From NCBI GenBank assembly GCA_964451415.1, contig CAYVHU010000013.1:9434-73433 (forward strand): 64,000 bases of DNA, read 5' to 3'. Of the stretch, positions 50,957 to 60,563 are shown piece after piece (within the stretch, counting starts at the first letter, position 1; the number at the start of each line of letters is the position of its first letter). The translations under genes and the position numbers were made by a program. The notes below the pieces were generated by a model that saw nothing but the letters and a program-made list of their open reading frames with translations, made no database searches and was not told the origin of the DNA. This stretch comes from CAYVHU01 sp964451415. Lineage in GTDB: Bacteria; Pseudomonadota; Alphaproteobacteria; Rhodospirillales; Magnetovibrionaceae.

Positions 50957-51925
50957 ATGCGATGCATAGAACTCAAACACGGCAGGCTCGTTGCAGCGCA
51001 TCGTCCCGTTCGCGCTCCCGCGCCGGGTGAAGTCCTGATCCGCATCGCCGCCGCCGGGGTCAATCGCCCCGACATTTTACAACGCGACGGCTTGTATCCC
51101 CCACCGGCTGGGGACAGCGACATTCTTGGACTTGAATGCGCCGGTGAAATTGAAAGCCTCGGCGAGGGCGTCACACAGTGGGTTCCGGGCGAAGCTGTAT
51201 GCGCCTTGCTGAACGGCGGTGGATACGCGCAATACGTCACGGTCCCTGCCGGCCAATGTCTGCGCGTTCCGAACGCTCTGAACATGATCCAGGCCGCCAG
51301 CCTACCGGAAACCTACTTTACGGTGTGGAGCAACCTTTTCGACCGCGCCAGGCTCCAGCCCGGCGAAAGCCTTCTGGTTCACGGCGGCACCAGCGGCATC
51401 GGCGTGGCGGCCATCCAGATCGCTTCTCGTTTGGGGGTCCACGTCATGACGACGGCGCGCAGCGATGAAAAATGTCGGGTTTGCCGGGATCTCGGCGCAG
51501 AAGTCGCCCTAAACTACCATCGCGAAGACTTCGTTCCCACGGCCCGCGAATTCGGCGCGAAAAACGGTGTGGACGTGATCCTCGACATGGTGGGCGGAGA
51601 TTACATTGCGCGTAACATCAAAGCCCTGGCCCCGGACGGACGGCTGGTGAACATCGCTTTCCAGAACGGTTCGCGCGCCGATATCGACTTCATGGCCATC
51701 ATGCTTAAACGCCTCACCATCAGCGGCTCGACCCTGCGTGCGCGCTCGCCCGCCTTCAAGGCCGCCATCGCAGACAAACTCAAAACCCATGTCTGGCCGC
51801 TTTTGGAAAGGGGAGATATCCGCCCCGTCGTCCACGCCACGTTCCCTTTGGAACATGCCGATGAGGCCCTAAGGGCCATGGAATCCGGCGGTCATATCGG
51901 AAAAATCATCCTTACGGTTTCATAA
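50957..51925 (+). CDS. NAD(P)H-quinone oxidoreductase, zeta-crystallin/PIG3 type
   Basis: Zinc-free medium-chain oxidoreductase of 322 residues. GVNRPDILQRDGLYPPP near the start and the NADPH site VHGGTSGIGVAAIQIA (about 140-155) identify the PIG3-like group. ATG at 50957 gives the family N terminus; an ATG at 50930 has no Shine-Dalgarno. Likely reduces quinones in the cytoplasm. Confidence 0.92.
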   Translation: MRCIELKHGRLVAAHRPVRAPAPGEVLIRIAAAGVNRPDILQRDGLYPPPAGDSDILGLECAGEIESLGEGVTQWVPGEAVCALLNGGGYAQYVTVPAGQCLRVPNALNMIQAASLPETYFTVWSNLFDRARLQPGESLLVHGGTSGIGVAAIQIASRLGVHVMTTARSDEKCRVCRDLGAEVALNYHREDFVPTAREFGAKNGVDVILDMVGGDYIARNIKALAPDGRLVNIAFQNGSRADIDFMAIMLKRLTISGSTLRARSPAFKAAIADKLKTHVWPLLERGDIRPVVHATFPLEHADEALRAMESGGHIGKIILTVS

Positions 51926-51958
51926 GCATGACAAATTTCCTCAACAATCTTTTGCAGC

Positions 51959-51994
51959 AAGGCGGTTTCCCTGGTTTACCCGCCTTCGGTTTTG
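51959..51994 (+). terminator. Probable terminator of the quinone oxidoreductase gene
   Basis: AAGGCGG pairs with CCGCCTT (14-base loop) followed by CGGTTTTG. Modest T run, so moderate confidence. Confidence 0.5.
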
Positions 51995-52070
51995 CCCTAA
52001 AAAGAGGCGCTTGACGCGAATGTATGAACAATAGCGTCGACCCAAAATTCAAGGACAAGGATACCGGATT

Positions 52071-52748
52071 ATGGCGCAGCCTTTGATGCCCAAGGCGACG
52101 GCCGTGTGGCTCGTTGAAAACACCGCCCTTTCGTTCGAGCAGATCGCCGAGTTTACCGGACTGCATGAACTTGAGATCCAGGCGATTGCCGACGGCGATG
52201 TCGCGATGGGCATACAAGGCGCGGACCCCATCGCCACGGGCGCATTGACGCAACAAGAAATCGACCGTTGTCAGGCCGATGAGGATGCACGCCTGAAAAT
52301 TTCCAAGGGAACTTTGCCGCAGCCGAAAATGCGCGGCAAGGGCGCACGCTATACCCCCGTATCCAAACGTCAGGACCGCCCGGACGCCATCGCGTGGCTG
52401 GTCAAGCACCACCCGGAGATGACGGATGCACAAATCTCGCGTTTGATCGGCACCACAAAATCAACGATCAAGTCGGTGCGTGAACGCAGCCACTGGAATA
52501 TCTCCAAGATCAAACCGCAAAGCCCGGTGGGCCTGGGCTTGTGCAGCGAAGCCGATCTGGAAAAAATGGTCGCCGTGGCACGCGCCAAAGCCGGCACCAC
52601 ACACTCGCCGGAGACAGTACAAACCCACGTCGTGGACGCGCCCGCACGCGAGCCCACACTGCCCGACATGTCGGCGCCGGTGCGCTCATCGGAACCGGTA
52701 CCGACAGTTGAATCCGTGTTTGGTCCGCAAAAAGACAAAACGGAATAA
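52071..52748 (+). CDS. trcR: TrcR-type cell cycle transcriptional regulator (DUF1013)
   Basis: A 225-residue protein of the DUF1013 family found in alphaproteobacteria. Two helix-turn-helix-like segments are seen: ATAVWLVENTALSFEQIAEFTGL (about 9-31, quoted part WLVENTALSFEQIAEFTGL) and DAIAWLVKHHPEMTDAQISRLIGTT. The C-terminal 60 residues are low-complexity. CAAGGA precedes the ATG. TrcR in Rickettsia prowazekii regulates cell-cycle genes; targets here are unknown. Confidence 0.88.
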   Translation: MAQPLMPKATAVWLVENTALSFEQIAEFTGLHELEIQAIADGDVAMGIQGADPIATGALTQQEIDRCQADEDARLKISKGTLPQPKMRGKGARYTPVSKRQDRPDAIAWLVKHHPEMTDAQISRLIGTTKSTIKSVRERSHWNISKIKPQSPVGLGLCSEADLEKMVAVARAKAGTTHSPETVQTHVVDAPAREPTLPDMSAPVRSSEPVPTVESVFGPQKDKTE

Positions 52749-52768
52749 CCCGCGCAACGGATCGACGC

Positions 52769-53545
52769 TTACGGCGCATCGCACGCGCGCATGGCACGTG
52801 CGATCACGTCTTCGGGGGTATCTCGCGGCGCCACTTCCGCCGTACCGCACTGGACCTCAAGCCCCAGCACCCGGCCCTGCCAGACGAAGGACCGCCCCCG
52901 CAGGGCCGCGACCAACAAGCGCCCATTTTCACGGGCCCGGGCACGCGGCGTACCGGGCAGCAAAACGCCGAAATCGTGCTGTTCCAAGCTGCCCAGGACG
53001 TCCCCGCGCGAGGCGCTTTCGCGGAGCACCTCTGCGGCCTGCATCATCAGGTTTTCAGACGCATCTTGGCCATAGCGCGTACGCACCGTTTCGGCGTTTA
53101 CGATTTTGAGATAGATGAAGCTGAATTGAACCTGCTCTTCGCCAACCTTGCGCGCGGCCATATTGAGACGCGCCAGAAACGTCCGACGGCGCAGCACATG
53201 AAGCAAGCGGTCTTTTTCCGCTTGTTCTTGCAAATACGCCTCGCGCTTGTGAACGCGCATGACCTCCGCACGCAAGCGGTTGATTTCATCCAGCAACCGT
53301 TCAATGGCGTGGCGCACGTTCGGGGTCATTTCCGCCTTGGGAATTCCGAGAATCGAAATATCGTCATGGGGCTCCGTGAGGCTCTGGATCATCTCGTGAT
53401 CGGGCGCGCCCTTTCGCCGTATCGCGGCCTCCCGCGCCCGGCGGCGACGTTCCTCTAAAACCGCCTGGTGTTCTTCCGACAGTTGATTGCGTCCTGAGCG
53501 CACCGACACAATGGGTGCAGAAGGCCCCAAATCGTCATCCGTCAT
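52769..53545 (-). CDS. Degenerate GGDEF-domain protein
   Basis: A 258-residue cytoplasmic protein with an acidic/basic N terminus, a central coiled coil (about 75-118) and a C-terminal domain of GGDEF size whose signature position reads EQHDF (GSLEQHDFGVLLPGT). The substitutions should abolish cyclase activity, so it may bind c-di-GMP or only act in protein contacts. GGAGG lies five bases before the ATG at 53545. It converges with trcR. Confidence 0.78.
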   Translation of the reverse strand: MTDDDLGPSAPIVSVRSGRNQLSEEHQAVLEERRRRAREAAIRRKGAPDHEMIQSLTEPHDDISILGIPKAEMTPNVRHAIERLLDEINRLRAEVMRVHKREAYLQEQAEKDRLLHVLRRRTFLARLNMAARKVGEEQVQFSFIYLKIVNAETVRTRYGQDASENLMMQAAEVLRESASRGDVLGSLEQHDFGVLLPGTPRARARENGRLLVAALRGRSFVWQGRVLGLEVQCGTAEVAPRDTPEDVIARAMRACDAP

Positions 53546-53735
53546 CACGTCCTCCCCGAAAAGCGTTCCTCCTGCGCTTCGGATTCCCGTTGATTAGAGC
53601 ATATTTCTCACATTTTTGGCACCGCACAGATGACGGCTTCACCTTTAACTTGCCAGACGTTGCGCGATCCCTATAATTTCCCGCTTTCGTCGGCGCTGAA
53701 GACGCTCCCGATACGACCCTTGAGGAACCTTGAAC

Positions 53736-54230
53736 ATGACCGCCACCATTGCGCCTGTTGTCGGCGTCATCATGGGCAGCCAATCGGATTGGGAAACCAT
53801 GAAAAACGCAAGCGAAACGCTGGACACGCTGGGCGTCGCCCATGAAGTGCGAATCGTTTCGGCGCACCGCACCCCAGAGCGTTTGAATGAATACGCCCGC
53901 AACGCCAGCGCACGAGGGCTCAAGGTAATCATCGCCGGTGCGGGCGGCGCGGCCCACCTGCCCGGCATGACGGCGGCCATGACGCCCCTTCCCGTGTTGG
54001 GCGTGCCGATCCAAAGCAAGGCACTGAAGGGGATGGATTCCTTGCTTTCCATCGTGCAAATGCCCGCCGGCGTTCCGGTGGGGACCCTGGCCATCGGCAG
54101 ATCAGGGGCCATCAACGCAGCCCTTCTGGCCGGCGCAATCATTGCCTTGGGCGACAACGCCGTTGCCGCTGCTTTGGAAACGTGGCGCGCGACGCAAACG
54201 GCGAGCGTGGCCGAGACCCCCGTCGATTGA
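53736..54230 (+). CDS. purE: N5-carboxyaminoimidazole ribonucleotide mutase
   Basis: Purine biosynthesis enzyme of 164 residues, class I PurE. GVIMGSQSDWETM, SAHRTPERL and AGAGGAAHLPGM are intact. GAGGA precedes the ATG. It is followed one base later by purK, so the two steps (PurK then PurE) are encoded together. Confidence 0.97.
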   Translation: MTATIAPVVGVIMGSQSDWETMKNASETLDTLGVAHEVRIVSAHRTPERLNEYARNASARGLKVIIAGAGGAAHLPGMTAAMTPLPVLGVPIQSKALKGMDSLLSIVQMPAGVPVGTLAIGRSGAINAALLAGAIIALGDNAVAAALETWRATQTASVAETPVD

Positions 54231-54231
54231 C

Positions 54232-55326
54232 ATGAGCACTTCAAACGATATCACCCCCCTCGCCCCGGGCAGCGTCATCGGTATCATCGGCGGTGGGCAA
54301 CTGGGCCGCATGAGTGCGATGGCGGCGGCTGAATTGGGGTACCGCGTTCATATTTTCACCCCCGAAACGGACAGCCCCGCCGCACAGGTCTGCGCGCGCA
54401 CCACCGTCGCGGCCTATGACGACGAGGCGGCCCTGGAAGCCTTCGCGCGGGACGTTGATGTGGTCACCCTTGAATTCGAAAACGTCCCGACGGCCATGCT
54501 CAAACGGCTGGCTGCGCAGGCCCCCGTGCGTCCCCATTGGAAATGCCTGGAAATCTGCCAAAACCGGATGAAGGAGAAGGCCTTCGCCAATGAACTCGGC
54601 ATCGAGACCGCACCATGGATTGCCGTGTGGGACGTTCCCGGCTTAAGCCGGGCCATGGAGGAAATTGGCGGCCCCACCATTTTGAAATCCACGCTCATGG
54701 GATACGACGGCAAGGGGCAAGTCCGCATTCCCCCTGGCGCGGACCCGATGCGGGCGTGGTCTGAGTTGAACTGCGACGTTGGCGTTCTAGAGGGCCTTGT
54801 CGATTTTGATATGGAAATTTCCGTCATCACCGCGCGCGGCCCCGACGGCGCCATGGTTTCCTTTGAACCCGTGGAAAACCGTCACAAGGACGGCATTCTC
54901 GACATCACCGTTGCGCCGGCGACCCTCGCCACGGCACTGGCGGACGAAGCACGCGTCATCGCCCACAAATTGGCCGAGTCCATAGATCTGGTGGGCCTTT
55001 TAGCAGTCGAGATGTTCATCACGCACGACGGCCATATCCTGGTGAACGAAATGGCCCCACGTCCGCACAATTCAGGCCACTGGACCCAGGACGGCTGCGC
55101 CACATCCCAGTTCGAGCAATTTATCCGCGCCGTGTGCGGCCTCCCTTTGGGGGCGGTCGAACGCCACACCAACATCACCATGACGAACCTCATCGGCACG
55201 GACGTGGAGGCGTGGGCGGCGCTGCTTGCCGACCCACACAACAAGATACACCTTTACGGCAAAAACGAGGTGCGCGCGGGACGCAAAATGGGCCACGTCA
55301 ACCGCCTGTGTTCCTCACAATTCTAA
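54232..55326 (+). CDS. purK: N5-carboxyaminoimidazole ribonucleotide synthase
   Basis: ATP-grasp carboxylase of 364 residues acting just before PurE. IGGGQLGRM near the N terminus, the ATP-grasp segment STLMGYDGKGQ, and EMAPRPHNSGHWT are typical. ATG at 54232 overlaps the purE stop context (TGACATGA). Its stop overlaps tail to tail with uup. Confidence 0.97.
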   Translation: MSTSNDITPLAPGSVIGIIGGGQLGRMSAMAAAELGYRVHIFTPETDSPAAQVCARTTVAAYDDEAALEAFARDVDVVTLEFENVPTAMLKRLAAQAPVRPHWKCLEICQNRMKEKAFANELGIETAPWIAVWDVPGLSRAMEEIGGPTILKSTLMGYDGKGQVRIPPGADPMRAWSELNCDVGVLEGLVDFDMEISVITARGPDGAMVSFEPVENRHKDGILDITVAPATLATALADEARVIAHKLAESIDLVGLLAVEMFITHDGHILVNEMAPRPHNSGHWTQDGCATSQFEQFIRAVCGLPLGAVERHTNITMTNLIGTDVEAWAALLADPHNKIHLYGKNEVRAGRKMGHVNRLCSSQF

Positions 55327-57122
55327 CTTTCGATTTTCTCGCGCAGCGCTTCCAGTTCCAGCCATTTTTCTTCCGCCGCACTCAAATCTTCCTGTTTGGC
55401 CTCCAACGCGCCATGGGCCTGCTTGAAAGCGGCGGCGTCGCGGGTGAACAGGTCCGGCTGGGCGAGAAGACTTTGCAGGGTTTCGATTTCGCCCTCCAAC
55501 TTTTCCATGGCTCCGGGCAAGGTTTCCAGCGCGTACTTGTCCTTATAACTGAGCTTCTTTTTTGGCGTTCTGGCGCTTTGGGATTTCGCGGTCTTCTTGT
55601 CCTTGGGGGAAAGCGCTCCGTTTCCTTCCACGCCGCGACCGCGCTGGGCAAGCATATCTGTGTACCCACCCGCGTATTCACACCATACGCCCGCGCCCTC
55701 GAAAGCCAGAACCGAGGTCGCCACCCGGTCGAGAAAATCGCGGTCGTGGCTCACCAGCAGCACCGTGCCCGCGTATTCACCAAGCATGTCTTGCAACAAA
55801 TCGAGCGTTTCCAAGTCCAAATCGTTGGTGGGCTCGTCCAGTACCAGAAGGTTGGAGGGTTTGGCCAGGGCGCGCGCCAGCATCAGCCGCCCACGTTCAC
55901 CGCCCGACAGCGCTTTGATGGGAGTGTTTTTTTGTTCCGGAACAAACAAAAAGTCCTTCATATAACCAACGACATGCCGCGGTTCGCCATTGACGAAGAC
56001 ACTGTCGCCGCTGCCTTCGGTGAGGGCCTCGGCCAGCGTCCACTCCGCATTCAGGCTTTCGCGCCTTTGATCCAGGCTCACCATCTGCAACTTGGTGCCC
56101 TGTCGCACGGCACCGCTGTCGGGTTGTAGCGCGCCGCTCAACATTTTGATCAAGGTCGTCTTCCCGGCACCGTTGGGACCGATCAGCCCCAAGCGGTCCC
56201 CGCGCTGGATGCGCAACGAAAGATCCTTGACGATTTCGCGCGCACCGAAGGACTTGGAAATGTGTTCGGCTTGCGCCACCAGCTTACCGGAAGTCTTTCC
56301 CACGCTGGCCACCAACTGGACGTTACCTTGCACGGCACGTTGACTTTTGCGCTGTTGACGCAAATCCTGAAGTGCGCGCAGGCGGCCCATATTGCGCTTG
56401 CGACGCGCCGTCACACCGCGATTCAGCCAGTGCATTTCGCGCACGATTTTACGCTTTAGTTTGTGACGTTCGGTTTCGATATTCTCCAATGTCTCATCAC
56501 GCCAAGCCTCGAACGCACCGAAACCCTCGCTTAAGCGGCGGACCTCGCCTTGATGAACCCACAGCGTCCCCCGGGACAATGCCGTGAGAAACGCGCGGTC
56601 GTGGCTGATAAGAATAACGGCGCTGCGCATGGACTTGATTTCGCCTTCCAGCCATTCGATGGCCGGCAGGTCCAGGTGGTTGGTCGGTTCGTCCAGCATC
56701 AAGACGTCGGGCGACGGTGCCAAGGCGCACGCCAACGCCGCGCGGCGCGCTTCGCCGCCGGAAAGGTGCGCTGGATTCTCATCACCGTTCAGCCCCAGAT
56801 GGCCCAGAAGATAATACGCACGCGACTGAGTGTCCCCATGAATCATACCGTCTTCCACAGCCTCCAACACAGTGGAAAAACCGCTCAAGTCCGGTTCCTG
56901 CGCAAGATAGCCGACGGACACGCCGGGTTTCACAAAACGTTCCCCGCTATCCGCCTCGACCAGTCCGGCGGCAATTTTCAACAACGTCGATTTTCCCGAC
57001 CCATTGCGCCCAACCACGCACAGGCGCTCACCTTCGAACACGGAAAATTCCGCACCTTCCAGCAACGGCGTTCCGCCAAAGCTCAAGTGGATATCGTTCA
57101 AGGTGAGAAGCGGTGGCGCCAT
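55323..57122 (-). CDS. uup: ABC-F ATPase, Uup type
   Basis: Soluble tandem ABC ATPase of 599 residues, thought to act on ribosomes or DNA repair. First cassette: Walker A GRNGSGKST, signature LSGGEARRAA, Walker B MLDEPTNHLD. Second: GPNGAGKTT, LSGGERGRL, VLDEPTNDLD. The inter-domain linker and a C-terminal coiled coil (about 530-599) fit Uup. The ATG at 57122 starts the first cassette; the longer frame is not used. Confidence 0.95.
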   Translation of the reverse strand: MAPPLLTLNDIHLSFGGTPLLEGAEFSVFEGERLCVVGRNGSGKSTLLKIAAGLVEADSGERFVKPGVSVGYLAQEPDLSGFSTVLEAVEDGMIHGDTQSRAYYLLGHLGLNGDENPAHLSGGEARRAALACALAPSPDVLMLDEPTNHLDLPAIEWLEGEIKSMRSAVILISHDRAFLTALSRGTLWVHQGEVRRLSEGFGAFEAWRDETLENIETERHKLKRKIVREMHWLNRGVTARRKRNMGRLRALQDLRQQRKSQRAVQGNVQLVASVGKTSGKLVAQAEHISKSFGAREIVKDLSLRIQRGDRLGLIGPNGAGKTTLIKMLSGALQPDSGAVRQGTKLQMVSLDQRRESLNAEWTLAEALTEGSGDSVFVNGEPRHVVGYMKDFLFVPEQKNTPIKALSGGERGRLMLARALAKPSNLLVLDEPTNDLDLETLDLLQDMLGEYAGTVLLVSHDRDFLDRVATSVLAFEGAGVWCEYAGGYTDMLAQRGRGVEGNGALSPKDKKTAKSQSARTPKKKLSYKDKYALETLPGAMEKLEGEIETLQSLLAQPDLFTRDAAAFKQAHGALEAKQEDLSAAEEKWLELEALREKIES

Positions 57123-57168
57123 GGGCCCAGTATGTATCGCGCCCGTTCGTTCGGAGCAAGCTTTAGCT

Positions 57169-57816
57169 TTAAGCGTGCAACCGCGCCATATGAAAGCGCC
57201 GCGTCGGCGCGCACCCCCACGCGTGCGCATGGGCCGCAGGTTCGATGTCCGGCAGATGCGCCTTCAGCGCTGCCACGGTATCATGGGCATGCAAAGTCTC
57301 CACGACAACGGGCATCGGCGTCGCCCAGACTTCGGGAAAATTGAATTCACCCGGGGCAGTTCCAGCGCGTGCCAACACCTCCAGCGCCGGGGGAAACGGG
57401 GCCGCCGTATCCCCCAGGGGATCGACGCGACACCATCCCCACGGCAGGATGTGCACCGCAACCAGACCATGCAGAACGTATGCATTGGATGTGCTGCTTT
57501 TAAGACGTTGATAACATAAACCCGCAGGGATCGCATTGGCGCGCAGCAACGCCGCCAGCAGATGACTTTTGCCGAAACTCAACCCTGCACGTGCGCGCAA
57601 AACGTCCGATGCCTTGCACGTGATCGGCCCGCACGCATTTTCCGAGGCGTCCTTGATTTCATCACGCACCCACACGAAACAGGCCCTGACGACGGCTTCG
57701 TCATCACCTTGCCCATAGGCCAGAATTTCAGCATGTTCACGAAGGGCACGGTGCGTGCTGTCGATATAGACGTTGGCGCAGACGAAAGGGTCGGAACGCG
57801 TTTCAGGGATCTTCAT
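57169..57816 (-). CDS. Transglutaminase-like protein with Ser at the expected Cys position
   Basis: A 215-residue cytoplasmic protein of the transglutaminase-like cysteine protease fold. The segment GLSFGKSHLLAALLRANAIPAG (here quoted as GLSFGKSH and ALLRANAIPAG) matches the active-site helix, LHGLVAVHILPWGW holds the His and CRVDPLGD the Asp. Homologues normally carry Cys where this protein has the first Ser, so it may be inactive or changed in chemistry. Substrate unknown. It lies upstream of uup on the same strand. Confidence 0.75.
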   Translation of the reverse strand: MKIPETRSDPFVCANVYIDSTHRALREHAEILAYGQGDDEAVVRACFVWVRDEIKDASENACGPITCKASDVLRARAGLSFGKSHLLAALLRANAIPAGLCYQRLKSSTSNAYVLHGLVAVHILPWGWCRVDPLGDTAAPFPPALEVLARAGTAPGEFNFPEVWATPMPVVVETLHAHDTVAALKAHLPDIEPAAHAHAWGCAPTRRFHMARLHA

Positions 57817-57952
57817 AACAACAATTTATCACCTTAAAAGTAGGCCTGAATAAGGCGCGAAAAGTAGGCCGGAACAAGGCGCGCGCGCCCTGCATATCAT
57901 ACAAACGTAACGAAGGGATGAAATGCGATTTCGGATTTCAATCCCGCCCCGT

Positions 57953-58849
57953 TCACAGGTCTTGGGATTCGCGGCTGCGAGAAAGGTATGCCTCGATCTC
58001 CTGCGGGGAGATACGTCGTTCCTTCACCGCTTCCAATAATTCGATCTCCACAGCCTGCGCCTTGGGCATATGCAGCGCTAAGGAACAACGAATGAAAGCC
58101 TTGAGATGAATATCCACGGCGCGATTGGCGAGTGTGTTGGAAAGCAATTCGCGCCGTATGGTCGGCGGAAAGCCCAAGAGTTCGATACTCAACAGTTTTT
58201 TGACCGACAAGGGAATCATTGGTGTGGCAAAAAGACGATCCAGACAAAAACTGTAAATGCCGAAATCCAACCGTCCGGCCACGCTTCCGGTGAAGTCCAC
58301 GAAGTCGTCGATAAATGTTCCGGTGGTCACCTTTTTCTCGATCAAACGTTTGACCGTGGCGAGAAACGCCCGGTAACGTTTGCGCGCCGGGTTCAACTCA
58401 TCGCCAAGCACGGCCTCCAATTCGCGGATCCGTGCTTCGCGAAAACCCGATTCCAAAAGCGCAACGGCGCTGTCGCGCACACGCTTGCTCAGGGTTTGCC
58501 GTTCGATCAGCGAAAACAGCTCTTCATAGGCCGCGCGCCGCACATCGTCCAGATTGGCGGCACGCTGCGCCAATGGCAATAGGGCCGCACGGGCGACCAG
58601 TTCGTCGCGCGAACAGATCGAAGCCACCGCTTGGGCATCCGTAGAAATGAGCATTTTGGTGTTTTGGAAATCGTCGGAAATCAAAAACCGTCCGTTACCC
58701 CGAAAATTCAGATATCGGCCGAGCCTGGCACACGACACAAAATGTTCGGCGAGGCTGCCCCCCTCCCCCTTTGGAGCGCCTCCAAGAGCACCTCCGCCGT
58801 CTCGCCCGGACGCATTGAAAGGACGAAAACTTTGCGGTTGCAGCACCAT
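57953..58849 (-). CDS. Uncharacterised helical protein
   Basis: A 298-residue protein I do not recognise. After a Gly-rich N-terminal segment of about 35 residues it is predominantly alpha-helical, with no TM helix or signal peptide; KKLLSIELLGFPPTIRRELL near residue 215 is the most distinctive stretch. GGAGG lies five bases before the ATG, so it is likely expressed. It is 29 bases downstream of the COQ9 gene on the same strand. The repeated pattern of arginine-rich helices suggests protein or nucleic-acid contact, but this is speculative. Confidence 0.7.
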   Translation of the reverse strand: MVLQPQSFRPFNASGRDGGGALGGAPKGEGGSLAEHFVSCARLGRYLNFRGNGRFLISDDFQNTKMLISTDAQAVASICSRDELVARAALLPLAQRAANLDDVRRAAYEELFSLIERQTLSKRVRDSAVALLESGFREARIRELEAVLGDELNPARKRYRAFLATVKRLIEKKVTTGTFIDDFVDFTGSVAGRLDFGIYSFCLDRLFATPMIPLSVKKLLSIELLGFPPTIRRELLSNTLANRAVDIHLKAFIRCSLALHMPKAQAVEIELLEAVKERRISPQEIEAYLSRSRESQDL

Positions 58850-58878
58850 GGGGTCCTCCGTCTTGACGTGCCTGCGAA

Positions 58879-59547
58879 TCAGGGACGCATACGTGCGCTG
58901 CGATCACCGGGATCGGGGCGTCTCGGCCATAGCCCCTGAAGCGTTTTTTCAAAGCGAGCCTTCAAAGATGGGATTTTCAAGACATCGTCGATGCGCCGCT
59001 CCAGGAAATCCCAGGTATCCTCGTAATTTTCACTGCCATCGGCCAGCCAATACAAAACCACAGGGCCATAGACCGCCGCCAGGAGCCCGCGCTTGGTGTA
59101 ATAACTGAAATCGACCGCACGATCGCCGCTAAGACGCCAAATGGCGTCCACCGTGTTATGAACAATCTCAGCCATACGCAGCGCGTGGTTGGGGCGCATC
59201 AAAATGCCAAGCCCCCTGCGCACCGCCTCTCGATAGGGGGCGAGGAACTCCAAACGCGCCCGCACGGCAAAAATGATGCACGCACGCACCCGCATATTTT
59301 CCACATCCGCTTTTTCCATGGCTTGCGCCATGGCGCGGTCGGCCACGTCGGCCAGGTAAACGATGGCGTCTATGGGGCCGTGCGGAAACATGTGTTTGGC
59401 GGTCTCGACATCAAAGCCGGCATCGGCGGCGCCACGCGCCAAAGCCTCATCACTCCAGCCATCGAACACGACATGGCGCGCCGCAGCCAGCACAATCGCG
59501 TCCTTTGTGTCCTCACGTTTCGAGTCTTCAACCTTGGCGGCGCTCAT
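58879..59547 (-). CDS. COQ9 family ubiquinone biosynthesis protein
   Basis: A 222-residue protein with TetR-like fold; COQ9 binds isoprenoid lipids and presents ubiquinone precursors to the Coq7 hydroxylase. Typical text: AARHVVFDGWSDEALARGAADAG and the C-terminal DTWDFLERRIDDVLKIPSLK helix. It lies close to rpsU and def, a common alphaproteobacterial setting. Confidence 0.9.
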   Translation of the reverse strand: MSAAKVEDSKREDTKDAIVLAAARHVVFDGWSDEALARGAADAGFDVETAKHMFPHGPIDAIVYLADVADRAMAQAMEKADVENMRVRACIIFAVRARLEFLAPYREAVRRGLGILMRPNHALRMAEIVHNTVDAIWRLSGDRAVDFSYYTKRGLLAAVYGPVVLYWLADGSENYEDTWDFLERRIDDVLKIPSLKARFEKTLQGLWPRRPDPGDRSARMRP

Positions 59548-59578
59548 TCAGTTTTCCGATCCGTCTTGCAAGGACGAC

Positions 59579-60121
59579 TTAATCCTCGGCTTCGATCCGG
59601 CGGGCCAGTTCCTCGGTAAAGCCGAACTGACGCATATCAACGATCCGTTGAGGATACAACATTCCGTCCAGATGGTCACATTCGTGTTGCACCACGCGCG
59701 CATGAAAGCCGCTGGCCTCACATTCGAACCTCTGGCCGTTCAAATCATAAGCCGCATAGCGGATGCGGGTAAAGCGTTCCACCTTCCCCATCATCGCCGG
59801 GATGGAAAGACAGCCTTCCCACCCCGACTCCTTGTCGTCGCTCAAGGGCGTGATTTCCGGGTTGATCAACACCGTCAACGGCACGACACCTTCGGAATCA
59901 TCCGCGTGTTCATGCGCTCCTTTGGGGTAAACCTGAAAAATCACCACGCGCTTCGCGACATGCACCTGGGGGGCGGCCAGACCCGTCCCGTGAGCATCGA
60001 TCATGGTTTCGATCATATCCTTGACCAGACGTAAAATATCACGATGGGAGGGATCTTCCACCGGCTCTACGGGAGTGGAAAGAATGGGGTGTCCCATGCG
60101 GGCAATTTTGAGGATGGACAT
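59579..60121 (-). CDS. def: Peptide deformylase
   Basis: Removes the N-formyl group from nascent proteins; 180 residues. The three metal-site motifs are complete: GTGLAAPQV, EGCLSIP and QHECDHLDG. A short insertion (PKGAHEHADDSEG) lies between motifs one and two. The gene is divergent from rpsU and 31 bases upstream of COQ9 on the same strand. No fmt gene follows. Confidence 0.96.
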   Translation of the reverse strand: MSILKIARMGHPILSTPVEPVEDPSHRDILRLVKDMIETMIDAHGTGLAAPQVHVAKRVVIFQVYPKGAHEHADDSEGVVPLTVLINPEITPLSDDKESGWEGCLSIPAMMGKVERFTRIRYAAYDLNGQRFECEASGFHARVVQHECDHLDGMLYPQRIVDMRQFGFTEELARRIEAED

Positions 60122-60317
60122 ATTACAAACTCTTGTTGTTGGAAAGCACGCGCCGTGTGGTGCGGGTCCTCAACGCCCTTTGAACGCATAAGCGACGCTC
60201 TTCACAGTGCATGAACAATGTGCTACAACGCGGGCTCGTTCCTGGCCACTGTGGTGCGGAAACGGTTGGGAAGCAAGGCTTCTCAATAAAACCCCAACCT
60301 GAAAGGATGTGATTAAC

Positions 60318-60521
60318 GTGCAAGTTGTCGTCCGCGATAACAACGTTGATCAGGCGCTTAAGGTGCTGAAGAAAAAGATGCAGCGTGAAGGAATCTTCCG
60401 CGAGCTGAAAATTCGCAAGCACTACGAAAAGCCCTCCGAAAAACGCGCACGCGAAAAGGCCGAAGCCGTTTCGCGCGCTCGTAAAATGGAGCGCAAGCGC
60501 CTGGAACGTGAAGGTTTCTAA
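60318..60521 (+). CDS. rpsU: 30S ribosomal protein S21
   Basis: Small basic ribosomal protein of 67 residues (start VQVVVRDNNVDQALK as Met). GTG at 60318 is chosen because it gives the conserved N terminus and GAAAGGA lies ten bases upstream. A strong terminator follows; the gene is transcribed alone. Confidence 0.95.
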   Translation: MQVVVRDNNVDQALKVLKKKMQREGIFRELKIRKHYEKPSEKRAREKAEAVSRARKMERKRLEREGF

Positions 60522-60563
60522 CCGCAACCTCGCGTTTCAATGAATTTGGAGCCGCGTCTCCCG

